NCBI GenBank assembly: GCA_017557715.1 | Contig: JAFYYE010000175.1 | Span: forward strand, 1-13,572 | Reading direction: 5' to 3' | DNA from: Pseudobutyrivibrio sp. | GTDB lineage: Bacteria; Bacillota; Clostridia; Lachnospirales; Lachnospiraceae | Length of the DNA: 13,572 nt | Part shown: in pieces, positions 1-6,585 of the stretch | How positions within the stretch are numbered: position 1 is the first letter of the stretch | Layout: each line of letters starts with the position of its first letter | The notes under the pieces: generated by a model | Seen by the model: the letters and a program-made list of their open reading frames with translations, nothing else | The model's database searches: none | Told to the model about the DNA's origin: nothing | Made by a program: the position numbers and the translations under genes

Positions 1-47
1 AAGAACTTACAAAACTAATTGACAACTTTAACAGTCGTAAAAAGGAA

Positions 48-1325
48 TTGGTCGAAGAATTCAAGTGTGGTATTATTAGTCGTGCCGACATGCTAGGTGA
101 AATGGACATGATCAATTCAAAAACAATAAAGGCGAAAAGAGCTCTTGTAGCTCAGGTGCATGTTAAGGGTAATGGAACACCCAAGAGTATTCGATACGAA
201 GAAGCTAGAGGCTTATGGGTGACAAAAGTTAATAGCGAAGTCAGATTACATTCTAAGACAGAGGAAGGCTTATTAGATAAACTCCTAGAGTATTATGATT
301 GTTATTTAATGTCATACTCGATAGAGCATGTGTTTGAGCTGGCAATTGAGAACAAGCAAAAAACCGAGAACTGCAACAAGCTTACCATCCAAAGATATTG
401 GGATAGTTTCAATCGCTTTATCGATGATGACTTCAGAGCAAAAGATGTTCGTAATATCACAAAGGATGACATCAAAGCCTACACAAAGGCTACTGTCAAG
501 AGGACTAATCCTAAGAAAAAGGCATATTATGCATTTAAAGGTGTGTTGAATCTAATTTTTGGATATGCTCTTGAACATGACTTTATTCAGAGTAATCCAG
601 TCTTGGCGATTAACAACAGAGCTTACCTAACTGCCTGTGACAATTCCAAGCCAAAGAACGTAGATAAGATTCTTTCTAAAGCTGATATCTTACGAATTCA
701 AAGTGAGATTTATTCTCGTATGGAGCAGAAAAGATACGATGGCTATTTTGTTCACGGCTACATGATTCTTCTTTCCATTGAGACAGGAATGAGAGTTGCT
801 GAGTTATGTGCCTTGAAATGGGATGATATTGATGAGAAAAGTATTCACATCCATGCACAGCAGCTCACAGAACGACCAAAGGGTGGTAAGAATTACATTT
901 ACGCAGAATGGACAAAGGATGAGAAGGGAATTTCCCAAGGCGGACGTTATTTTCCAATCACCACACAGATCAGATTAATTTTGAACAGTCTAAAAAATAT
1001 TCAGAATGGTAAAATGATTAAGACCAAATATGTTTTCTGTGATATTAATGGAAATTGGATCAAGATTGATGCGTATACATCATGCCTGCGCAGATTAATG
1101 AAGAGCCTAGGGTATTCAATTACTAATAACCATGCATTTAGGATGAGTCTAAACTCTAATGTATTCATTCCTAATAATGTGTCTCTTACTAAGAGAGCAG
1201 AGCTGTTGGGTCATAGTGTTGAAACTAACCTGAGACATTATTCATACGCACAAATTGATGCAGAAGATGATACTTTAAGCAAGCTAGAGGGTGGTTGTCC
1301 CTCAGTTGTCCTAAAAACTAGCTAA
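48..1325 (+). CDS. Tyrosine recombinase / integrase of an integrated element
   Basis: Site-specific DNA recombinase of the tyrosine (phage/ICE integrase) family, expected to integrate and excise the element to the left. Numbered from the TTG at 48, residues about 25-85 form a basic N-terminal arm-binding-like region and about 90-195 a SAM-like core-binding domain. The catalytic domain shows R249 (in TGMRVAEL), a probable K290, H363-A-F-R366, H389 (LGHS) and the nucleophile Y398, so the full R-K-H-R-H-Y set is present. The start is uncertain. The TTG at 48 has an AGGA only 1-2 nt away, while ATG at 108 has AGGTGA about 7 nt upstream. The frame is also open with no stop to the left edge, so the gene may begin outside the window. 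Its 3' end faces the 3' end of tRNA-Leu copy 1, the expected attachment site. The family call is firm; the target site is inferred. Confidence 0.9.
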   Translation: MVEEFKCGIISRADMLGEMDMINSKTIKAKRALVAQVHVKGNGTPKSIRYEEARGLWVTKVNSEVRLHSKTEEGLLDKLLEYYDCYLMSYSIEHVFELAIENKQKTENCNKLTIQRYWDSFNRFIDDDFRAKDVRNITKDDIKAYTKATVKRTNPKKKAYYAFKGVLNLIFGYALEHDFIQSNPVLAINNRAYLTACDNSKPKNVDKILSKADILRIQSEIYSRMEQKRYDGYFVHGYMILLSIETGMRVAELCALKWDDIDEKSIHIHAQQLTERPKGGKNYIYAEWTKDEKGISQGGRYFPITTQIRLILNSLKNIQNGKMIKTKYVFCDINGNWIKIDAYTSCLRRLMKSLGYSITNNHAFRMSLNSNVFIPNNVSLTKRAELLGHSVETNLRHYSYAQIDAEDDTLSKLEGGCPSVVLKTS

Positions 1326-1347
1326 TTTTAGCAAATTTAAAAATATA

Positions 1348-1380
1348 AAAGCCCTTTAAACATAGAATTTAAAGGGCTTT
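1348..1380. terminator. Bidirectional terminator between integrase and tRNA-Leu
   Basis: A perfect 13-bp stem (1348-1360 pairs with 1368-1380) with a 7-nt loop carries A/T runs on both flanks. It sits between the convergent integrase (+) and tRNA-Leu (-) and can end both transcripts. The U-run is better on the - strand side. Confidence 0.85.
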
Positions 1381-1398
1381 ACACTGATTAATAACCAA

Positions 1399-1483
1399 TG
1401 CGGAAGGCGGGACTTGACCCCGCACGCTCGCAATGAGCACAAGATCCTTAGTCTTGCTCGTCTGCCAGTTCCGACACTTCCGC
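1399..1483 (-). tRNA. tRNA-Leu (anticodon AAG), copy 1, with G at position 54
   Basis: Class II tRNA of 85 nt. The acceptor arms GCGGAAG/CTTCCGC pair perfectly, the anticodon stem CAAGA/TCTTG encloses the loop CTAAGGA, and the anticodon AAG lies at 1447-1449. There is a long variable arm, T stem GCGGG/CCCGC, discriminator A, and no encoded CCA. It would read CUN-type Leu codons after A34 is deaminated to inosine. It is identical to copy 2 (6029-6113) at 84 of 85 positions. The one difference is G instead of T at position 54 (complement of 1418), the ribothymidine that normally pairs with A58 in the T-loop. Its 3' end touches the integrase end of a mobile element, so the changed base lies in the half of the gene that integration would replace. 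Function may be reduced. Confidence 0.95.
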
Positions 1484-1520
1484 AAGAACTCTTTTGAAGT
1501 TCGCTTGTCTCAACGACAAG
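1484..1520 (-). promoter_or_regulatory. tRNA-Leu copy 1 leader with two small hairpins
   Basis: The leader contains CTTGTC-gttga-GACAAG, a 6-bp hairpin also present in weaker form before tRNA copy 2. It is followed by a second hairpin (GAACT/AGTTC, about 1486-1502) that copy 2 lacks, which lengthens the leader by roughly 23 nt. It probably lies in the precursor removed by 5' processing. Confidence 0.45.
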
Positions 1521-1524
1521 ACAT

Positions 1525-1553
1525 AATATATCAGAGAAACCGGCCTGCGTCAA
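1525..1553 (-). promoter_or_regulatory. Sigma-A type promoter of tRNA-Leu copy 1
   Basis: The -35 box TTGACG (1548-1553) and -10 box TATATT (1525-1530) on the - strand are separated by exactly 17 nt and point into the tRNA. The spacer segment GGTTTCTCTGATAT is closely matched upstream of tRNA copy 2, so the two promoters share ancestry. Confidence 0.8.
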
Positions 1554-1649
1554 CGGTTTTTGGTTAATTAAAGCGTCGAACTTTAGCAGGTTAAATCAGA
1601 AGATTCTGACAGCTCAATTTTCGACTAAAAACCATCCCTAAATATAATG

Positions 1650-1678
1650 ATAACGCCATCATTCTACGATGGCGTTAT
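1650..1678 (-). terminator. Hairpin at the end of the SGNH gene, overlapping its stop codon
   Basis: An 11-bp perfect stem (1650-1660 with 1668-1678) follows or overlaps the last codons of the SGNH gene; the TGA stop (1659-1661) lies at the loop edge. The downstream - strand tract is AT-rich but has no clean U-run, so termination is plausible rather than certain. The next about 100 nt (1555-1645) contain no gene, only a small inverted repeat (TCAGAA/TTCTGA, about 1596-1609). Confidence 0.6.
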
Positions 1679-2531
1679 ATAATAAATACTGATGCCAAGG
1701 CTCATAACAAGAACCCTTCAAATGAACTCCATCTCCTGAAAGAGATGCGTTCAAATTTCCCTCTTCATCATCAAGCATATCGTTTATATTTAAGAAGAAC
1801 ACATGCTGCCAATCAATCAAATCAAACAACGCTGCATTTCTAACATTAATATTTCCATTGTTGTAAATTGGATCACCGTCACTCTTCTCTTTTGTCACAT
1901 GCATAGTGCTGTTTATATAAATCAAAGCATTTGGCTGAATCTCCAAAATCCTATTGATTACATCCGCATAGGCATCGTGATATCGTTCATTAGTACCTGT
2001 GCCAATTTCATTAATTCCAACCATTATGTAGACCTTAGAAAACGAAATCTTAGAAAGAGCATCAAACACTGTTTCCTTAGGTCCATTCTCAACTTCAACC
2101 CATGCATCCTTTTGAATATTGTAGATTGTGAGAGATTTTTTAGCAAAGAATGTAGCTCTTTCATCAAGAGCTGGACAATACTGCGAAAGCCCTACCATTC
2201 TGGAATCTCCAATAAAAACTGCATCATCAAAATATGAATCATCCACCAGTGTGAATGTCTTAGGCTTGGCTGGCTCAGGCTCCTCTTCTACTCTCGCCGG
2301 AGGCTCTGCTGGCTTCTGTGCCTGTTCTTCCGGTACTGGCTCTTCAACTACTTCAGTCCAAGGATAGACCCCTGCTGTAGCCCCTTTAAGTAATGGCGCC
2401 ATAACAGGTTCTGATTTCACACTAACAAAATACTCCTGATATCTAGACGGAATATTAAGGTAGCTGCACACAGAAATCCCTGCCACCGAAACTACTATTA
2501 AAATAATCAACAAATAACTTTTAATTTTCAT
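1659..2531 (-). CDS. Membrane-anchored SGNH/GDSL-type acyl-esterase or acyltransferase
   Basis: Extracytoplasmic SGNH-fold protein that probably completes O-acylation of a surface polysaccharide with the upstream MBOAT. With the ATG at 2531 it has 290 aa: one N-terminal membrane helix (about 5-25), a Pro/Glu-rich linker (about 58-92), then the catalytic domain. Block I is F-I-G-D-S-R with nucleophile S110, block III is V-G-I-N (N174), and block V is D267-G-V-H270, so the Ser-Asn-Asp-His set is intact. A TTG at 2537 is also in frame, but GGGG at 2540-2543 is 8 nt from the ATG and only 2 nt from the TTG, so the ATG is preferred. The stop codon of the MBOAT overlaps this ribosome site, so the two genes are translationally coupled. 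The acyl donor and target polymer are unknown; acetate is the usual case for such pairs. Confidence 0.85.
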   Translation of the reverse strand: MKIKSYLLIILIVVSVAGISVCSYLNIPSRYQEYFVSVKSEPVMAPLLKGATAGVYPWTEVVEEPVPEEQAQKPAEPPARVEEEPEPAKPKTFTLVDDSYFDDAVFIGDSRMVGLSQYCPALDERATFFAKKSLTIYNIQKDAWVEVENGPKETVFDALSKISFSKVYIMVGINEIGTGTNERYHDAYADVINRILEIQPNALIYINSTMHVTKEKSDGDPIYNNGNINVRNAALFDLIDWQHVFFLNINDMLDDEEGNLNASLSGDGVHLKGSCYEPWHQYLLYNAIVE

Positions 2532-2542
2532 AATCAAATCCC

Positions 2543-3916
2543 CTAGAATCTCAAATACATAAAAGGATTTCCAGCTGAATTTGCAAGACTAATAATCGAA
2601 ATCCAAAACATAACAAATATAATCAATGTAATAAAAACATTATCCTTGTGTTTTCTATAGAAAGTCTGAACAAAAGGTATCGCAAAAATCAATCCCATCA
2701 ACAAATAAGGCCAATATGATGGCAACAGATATAAAATGTCATTTTGATTTACTGCTATTCCATTATTCATCACTGGAAAAAGTCTGAGCCCATATGTTCC
2801 AAGTCTGCGCACTGAATGAATTGCAAAAATCACCCATGTGCATGGGATTAATACAAGCACATTAATACGACCAACAATCTTAAAGACTTTTTCCCACTTG
2901 GACAATACAAACTTTTCCACAAGGATAATTACAAGCAGTACCATTGCCCACAATAAAAAGTTTACAGTCATGCCATGCCAGAGTCCTGTAACTAACCATA
3001 CAACTGTAAGATTAAATACTGTGCGCCATTTACCCTTTTTGCTTCCACCAAGGGGAAAATAAATATAATCTCTAAACCAACTACCTAAAGTAGCATGCCA
3101 GCGTCTGTAGAAATCAGATACTGAGCGTGCAGCGTAAGGCTGAATAAAGTTCTCTATAAATGGAAAACCTAGCATCACTCCGAGACCTGCCGCCATAAGA
3201 GAATATCCCCAAAAATCAAAATAGAGATTCATGGAATAGGCATATGCTCCAAGCCAAGCCAAAGGTGTGGAAATGCTTTCGTAACCGATAGTCTTAATAT
3301 CAGACCACAATACAACCAAATGATCTGCAATCATAACCTTCATAAATAAACCAATAACAAAATACTTCAAGCCATCTTCAATCTTTGCAAGGACGTCTTG
3401 AACACGCTGCCACTTTGAAGGGTGCTCCTCTACAGGCAATGCTGTCCAACTATCATTGGTCTCCACAAAAGAGTATCTGCTAATTGGTCCAGAAAGAATC
3501 TGTGGAAACATCGTAAAATACACAGACATATTTCTGAAGCTAACCTCTTTGATAAGCTCTTTATACAAATCCACCTGATATGAAATCATTTTAAAGATAT
3601 AGAAACTGAGACCAAGTGGAAATGCTACCCCAAGGTCAAGACGACCTGCCACCTTAAATCCTGTAAGAAGTCCTGCATTAAAAATGATAGATAAAACTAA
3701 CGCCCACTTCTTCTTTTTATATACAAGTTTTGCAAAACCATAATTGATGGCAGTGGCACCGATTAGCAATGCCACAAACTTCCAATCATTTGCACAGTAA
3801 AATGCTAAGCTGGCAACAAGAAGAAGCCAAGGTCTAACCTTGGCTGGAAAAATATAATATAGAATTAAAAATAGAGGCAACGCTCTAACAATAAAGTTCA
3901 AATCTGAAAAGGTCAT
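2543..3916 (-). CDS. MBOAT-family membrane O-acyltransferase (AlgI-like)
   Basis: Multi-pass membrane O-acyltransferase that moves an acyl group from a cytoplasmic donor across the membrane for attachment to an extracellular polymer. The family signature is clear: R-R-W-H-x5-W-F-R-D-Y-x-Y-F-P with H274, and the invariant H314 in G-L-W-H-G. It ends N-P-F-M-Y-L-R-F, the F-x-Y-x-x-F type C-terminal motif discussed in the findings. I place the start at ATG 3916 (457 aa). GGGAG (3924-3928) lies 7 nt upstream and the protein starts M-T-F-S-D-L-N as in relatives. The in-frame ATG at 3955 is unlikely because it has no ribosome site and a TATACT-like -10 sequence lies between the two codons. The SGNH gene follows directly and shares regulation. 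Alternative roles within the family (for example alanylation) seem less likely, since no ligase or carrier gene is adjacent. Confidence 0.92.
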   Translation of the reverse strand: MTFSDLNFIVRALPLFLILYYIFPAKVRPWLLLVASLAFYCANDWKFVALLIGATAINYGFAKLVYKKKKWALVLSIIFNAGLLTGFKVAGRLDLGVAFPLGLSFYIFKMISYQVDLYKELIKEVSFRNMSVYFTMFPQILSGPISRYSFVETNDSWTALPVEEHPSKWQRVQDVLAKIEDGLKYFVIGLFMKVMIADHLVVLWSDIKTIGYESISTPLAWLGAYAYSMNLYFDFWGYSLMAAGLGVMLGFPFIENFIQPYAARSVSDFYRRWHATLGSWFRDYIYFPLGGSKKGKWRTVFNLTVVWLVTGLWHGMTVNFLLWAMVLLVIILVEKFVLSKWEKVFKIVGRINVLVLIPCTWVIFAIHSVRRLGTYGLRLFPVMNNGIAVNQNDILYLLPSYWPYLLMGLIFAIPFVQTFYRKHKDNVFITLIIFVMFWISIISLANSAGNPFMYLRF

Positions 3917-3934
3917 AGTATTTCTCCCTAATTC

Positions 3935-3950
3935 AATAAGTATAGTATAC
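3935..3950 (-). promoter_or_regulatory. Candidate -10 region for the MBOAT-SGNH pair
   Basis: Overlapping TATACT-TATACT-like sequence on the - strand lies 20-35 nt upstream of the preferred MBOAT start. No good -35 box is visible at 17 nt, so the call rests on the -10 match and on the terminator just upstream (4012-4039), which implies a separate promoter here. Confidence 0.35.
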
Positions 3951-4011
3951 TCCATGAATACGACCTATTTCCACATAATTAAAATTACCTTTTTGTTACA
4001 AATTTATAAAG

Positions 4012-4039
4012 AAAAAGACAACCTTTACGGTTGCCTTTT
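4012..4039 (-). terminator. Terminator of the carboxylesterase gene
   Basis: The stem AGGCAACC/GGTTGTCT (4029-4036 with 4016-4023, one G-U pair) with loop GTAAA is followed on the - strand by a run of five T. It sits 5 nt after the esterase stop codon and separates the esterase from the MBOAT-SGNH pair. Confidence 0.8.
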
Positions 4040-4043
4040 AATC

Positions 4044-5855
4044 TTATCTTAAAGAATCCTGATATTTATCGATGACCTTATATATTTCCTTATTAGGATC
4101 ATCAACCATCTGTATTGTTGTATCTAATTGAAGTAGCTTATTTTGATTTGCGGAACGCATCTCCCATTTTGGAAGGCCTTCACCATTAGGGTTTCCTGTC
4201 TTAGCGAAATTCACCCAGTACTTCTGCATTGTTTCCGATAATTTGTAATCTTCTTCATCGTATAATCCTGGATGTCTCCATAAATTTCCATATGCATATG
4301 GAAGCTCACCAGCATGGTAGTTTGACAGACTGTTATTTTCCTTCGTGAAGTAATACTCATATGTAGGAACGCCCTGGTCTATCAAATAATTATTCCATAG
4401 ATAATGCGAGTAACTAAACCATATTGCAGAATAGGCAACATTAAGAGCACCCTTGGCATCTCCCAATTTATCCACTATGAAATGCTGATCACGCTGTGGT
4501 GTGTCGGCAGGAACCACCTGTGCCATCTCTTCTGCCTGGTCCCCAATGTCCTCCGCCAAAAGCTCCTCATAGTTTTCCTTGGTAGCTTCTGTTGTCAAGA
4601 GAAAAGCATCTGATTCCTTAACATTAAAACCATTTAGCAATGCCTTTTCGTGATTATTTCCCTTCTCATAGGTGAGATATGGCTGTTCAACAATAGCATA
4701 ACCGTCCACTGTCATTGCCGACTGGTTGCTATCATTATTAAGAAGAGTCTTGGCTGATATATTTCGAAGCTCATCAGAAGATGTGACGCCAAATGTCTCT
4801 CTTACCTTCTTACCTTCTTCTAATGCCACATCATATGAGCGGAATGTGTGGAATGGCTCCACTGCAACAATTCCACTCGACTCTGCGATAGCATAATTGA
4901 ACAGTCCTTCTGTAAGTGGTGATACGCAAAGTGCATTAACACTTGATGCGCCAGCAGATTCTCCTGCGATAGTAATCTGATTTGGGTCACCGCCAAAGCT
5001 CTCGATATTATCATGAACCCACTTTAGAGCTGCAATCTGATCGAGAAGACCGTAGTTACCTGTGGTACCATTTTCTGACTCTGACTTTAAATCGTCAGCA
5101 GTATAGTATCCAAAAACGCCAAGTCGATAAGCAAAGTTTACAAAGACAACACCCTGCTTTGCTAAATCTTCTCCTCTATACTCCGTATATGAAGACTGAC
5201 CTGTTGTGAGACTGCCGCCATGTACATAGAAAATAACAGGCTTCAATTCTTTTTCATCGGTAGCAGGTGCCCACACATTCAAATAGAGACAATCCTCACT
5301 CATAACTTCAAGATATTCATCTCCAAATTTCACTTGATAATCATGCCATCCAAGAATATGTGAAAGACTATCCATCATTGGATTGCTACGGGATTGCATC
5401 GCCATAGGGCCAAATTTATCACAACTGCGAACTCCATCCCAGCTTTCAGGTGCTACTGGCTCTCTGAAACGCAAATCCCCCACCGGAGGTGCCGCATAAG
5501 GAATGCCTGCATACACCTTCACAGATTCATCCTCGTTATACACACCAGTCAGATAACCCTGCTCCACATGAACAGCCTCTGTCTTTTTAGGATTCTTATT
5601 ATCCACGGCCGGCACATTAATATAAGGAGGTGTTGTAAGCATAAAGTTGATAGCAAGAACTGCTATGAATGCCACCCATGAGATTATATGAACCTTTTTT
5701 GTGTTCAGATTCATCTTTTTCAACATAGATCTTTCAACAAACATGATAATGGCTGCTATAATTGCAACAACCCATCCTGCTAATATGTTTTTAGATAGCT
5801 CCATTAAAACTAAATAAAGCAATGTCACTATGATAAGAAGTATTGTAAATAGCAT
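4044..5855 (-). CDS. Membrane-anchored type-B carboxylesterase
   Basis: Alpha/beta-hydrolase of the carboxylesterase type B (PnbA/cholinesterase-like) family, hydrolysing carboxylic esters. In 603 aa, residues about 2-19, 24-41 and 56-73 form three hydrophobic membrane segments. The catalytic domain starts near residue 95 (G-Y-L-T-G-V, then Y-A-G-I-P-Y-A-A-P-P-V-G). The oxyanion loop is H212-G-G, the nucleophile S300 is in A-G-E-S-A-G-A, the acid is probably E414 (N-V-K-E-S-D), and the base is H514 (N-Y-H-A-G-E-L). Family members are about 480-550 aa without the anchor, so the triple-helix N-terminus is extra and puts the enzyme on the membrane. Its catalytic side probably faces outward, beside genes for surface acylation. 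AGGAG lies 6 nt upstream of the ATG at 5855. Possible substrates are acylated polysaccharide, dietary esters or antibiotics; none can be chosen from sequence. Confidence 0.9.
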   Translation of the reverse strand: MLFTILLIIVTLLYLVLMELSKNILAGWVVAIIAAIIMFVERSMLKKMNLNTKKVHIISWVAFIAVLAINFMLTTPPYINVPAVDNKNPKKTEAVHVEQGYLTGVYNEDESVKVYAGIPYAAPPVGDLRFREPVAPESWDGVRSCDKFGPMAMQSRSNPMMDSLSHILGWHDYQVKFGDEYLEVMSEDCLYLNVWAPATDEKELKPVIFYVHGGSLTTGQSSYTEYRGEDLAKQGVVFVNFAYRLGVFGYYTADDLKSESENGTTGNYGLLDQIAALKWVHDNIESFGGDPNQITIAGESAGASSVNALCVSPLTEGLFNYAIAESSGIVAVEPFHTFRSYDVALEEGKKVRETFGVTSSDELRNISAKTLLNNDSNQSAMTVDGYAIVEQPYLTYEKGNNHEKALLNGFNVKESDAFLLTTEATKENYEELLAEDIGDQAEEMAQVVPADTPQRDQHFIVDKLGDAKGALNVAYSAIWFSYSHYLWNNYLIDQGVPTYEYYFTKENNSLSNYHAGELPYAYGNLWRHPGLYDEEDYKLSETMQKYWVNFAKTGNPNGEGLPKWEMRSANQNKLLQLDTTIQMVDDPNKEIYKVIDKYQDSLR

Positions 5856-5979
5856 AATTAACTCCTTTTTAAATTTTGTACAATTTAATTTTACATTAAT
5901 GAATTTTAATATAATAACACACTATTTTCCCTTAGAAAAGATTTTATAATAAATTTTTGAAAAAAATGTAATTTAGGTG

Positions 5980-6008
5980 TTGACTATATGTGGTTCCTTT
6001 GATATTAT
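5980..6008 (+). promoter_or_regulatory. Sigma-A type promoter of tRNA-Leu copy 2
   Basis: TTGACT (5980-5985), a 17-nt spacer and TATTAT (6003-6008) lie just upstream of the tRNA. The spacer and leader resemble those of copy 1. The rest of the gap between the esterase start and this promoter (5860-5979) is very AT-rich. It contains an 8-bp palindrome TTGTACAA near 5877-5884, but I see no gene in it. Confidence 0.85.
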
Positions 6009-6028
6009 ACTTCTTGTCGTTAAGACAC

Positions 6029-6113
6029 GCGGAAGTGTCGGAACTGGCAGACGAGCAAGACTAAGGATCTTGTGCTCATTGCGAGCGTGCGGGTTCAAGT
6101 CCCGCCTTCCGCA
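6029..6113 (+). tRNA. tRNA-Leu (anticodon AAG), copy 2
   Basis: 85-nt class II tRNA with perfect acceptor pairing GCGGAAG/CTTCCGC, anticodon AAG at 6063-6065 in loop CTAAGGA, a long variable arm, and a normal T-loop TTCAAGT (T54 at 6094). CCA is not encoded. It is the intact sister of copy 1, lies in inverted orientation 4.5 kb away, and has its own promoter and terminator. A34 implies modification to inosine by TadA for wobble reading. Confidence 0.97.
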
Positions 6114-6124
6114 CGGTAAAAAAG

Positions 6125-6157
6125 ATAACCAGAGCATAAAGCTCTGGTTATTTTTTT
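6125..6157 (+). terminator. Terminator of tRNA-Leu copy 2
   Basis: An 11-bp stem (6125-6135 with 6141-6151), loop ATAAA and a T-run to 6157 form a textbook intrinsic terminator 11 nt after the tRNA end. Confidence 0.92.
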
Positions 6158-6161
6158 ATGT

Positions 6162-6215
6162 GCCGATGAGTTCCTTGGCCCCGGGGTCCAAGGTCTCATC
6201 GCCACAAGTGGCGAT
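6162..6215. other. GC-rich element able to form two partly exclusive hairpins
   Basis: Within AT-rich DNA, CGATGAG (6164-6170) pairs with CTCATCG (6195-6201), and the inner CCTTGG (6173-6178) pairs with CCAAGG (6188-6193). A second stem, ATCGCCAC (6198-6205) with GTGGCGAT (6208-6215), reuses 6198-6201, so both stems cannot be fully formed at once. It could be a structured RNA, a leader element, or a REP/MITE-like DNA repeat. I do not recognise the family. No coding sequence overlaps it. The remainder to 6315 is AT-rich with two TATACT boxes (6265 and 6304). Confidence 0.45.
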
Positions 6216-6318
6216 TCGGTCGGTTCGGTGGGATAAAACTGAGTTCACTGAAAAATCACAGTGATATACTATTTGCTTCATACTTTTTACATATAGATTA
6301 GGTTATACTTCTAATTAC

Positions 6319-6345
6319 ACACCACACAAAAGTGTGATGTTTTTT
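6319..6345 (+). terminator. Terminator-like hairpin before the small protein gene
   Basis: ACACCACAC (6319-6327) pairs with GTGTGATGT (6332-6340) with one mismatch around an AAAA loop, followed by six T. It could end a transcript of the GC-rich element upstream or attenuate the small ORF downstream. A TATACT box at 6304-6309, with only a poor -35, would start transcription right at this hairpin. Confidence 0.5.
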
Positions 6346-6396
6346 GGGGGATTAATGTTTTACTTTATTGATTGGCATATTATGGAGGTAAATGCT

Positions 6397-6543
6397 ATGA
6401 ATGGGGAAAACATTAAGCGAAGAGAATCAAAACTTGTGAGAGCTTACAAGGAAGGTCACTATGAAGATGCATTAATTAAAATGGTGACTAAAAAACCAAG
6501 TGTATTTAAATCTATTGCACATATTTTGGTATCGATACATTAA
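6397..6543 (+). CDS. Small basic protein of 48 aa, unknown function
   Basis: I do not recognise this protein. The ATG at 6397 has GGAGG (6384-6388) with an 8-nt spacing, the best ribosome site in the interval. In-frame ATGs at 6355 (GGGGG 4 nt upstream) and 6337 would give longer forms but are less convincing. The product is charged and Lys/Arg-rich (starting M-N-G-E-N-I-K-R-R-E-S-K), has a short helix-like middle with aromatic residues (Y17, Y22), and ends in a hydrophobic I-A-H-I-L-V-S-I-H. No membrane helix or catalytic motif is visible. It is a stand-alone unit between two hairpins and converges on the dtd end of the large operon. The strong ribosome site and immediate terminator support a real gene; no role is assigned. 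Confidence 0.6.
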   Translation: MNGENIKRRESKLVRAYKEGHYEDALIKMVTKKPSVFKSIAHILVSIH

Positions 6544-6546
6544 AAT

Positions 6547-6574
6547 AAAAGCTACCCTCGTGGGTAGCTTTTTT
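6547..6574. terminator. Bidirectional terminator between the small protein gene and dtd
   Basis: An 11-bp stem (6547-6557 with 6562-6572) with loop TCGT has a T-run on the + strand and a T-rich tract on the - strand. It follows the small ORF by 3 nt and the dtd stop by 11 nt, and closes the large - strand operon. Confidence 0.9.
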
Positions 6575-6585
6575 ACACCTCATTT

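Larger units (their letters stand above)
1..1399. mobile_element. Right-hand end of an element integrated at tRNA-Leu (partial)
   Basis: The integrase gene abuts the 3' end of a tRNA gene, separated only by a terminator hairpin. This is the standard arrangement at one end of an ICE, prophage or genomic island that uses the tRNA 3' end as attB. Only about 1.4 kb of the element is visible, and the other att copy would lie left of the window. The exact crossover cannot be placed; it should fall within the 3' half of the tRNA (about 1399-1440). The type of element (phage or conjugative) cannot be told from this window. Confidence 0.5.

Noticed and set aside
1803..2367. Two overlapping + frames opposite the SGNH gene
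   Set aside because: They are antisense to a clear protein gene, have no ribosome site, and the Ser/Gly-rich product mirrors the Pro/Glu-rich linker on the other strand.
3916..3955. Upstream ATG at 3955 as MBOAT start
   Set aside because: No ribosome site, and a TATACT -10 sequence lies downstream of it; the ATG at 3916 has GGGAG at 7 nt.
1399..6113. Composite transposon or IS flanked by inverted repeats
   Set aside because: The inverted repeats are tRNA genes with promoters, not IS ends, and no transposase is present.
5977..6264. Open frame of 95 codons on + across tRNA-Leu copy 2
   Set aside because: It translates through the tRNA and its terminator; a frame over the other tRNA copy (1356-1553, -) gives the same peptide segment because the tRNAs are near identical.
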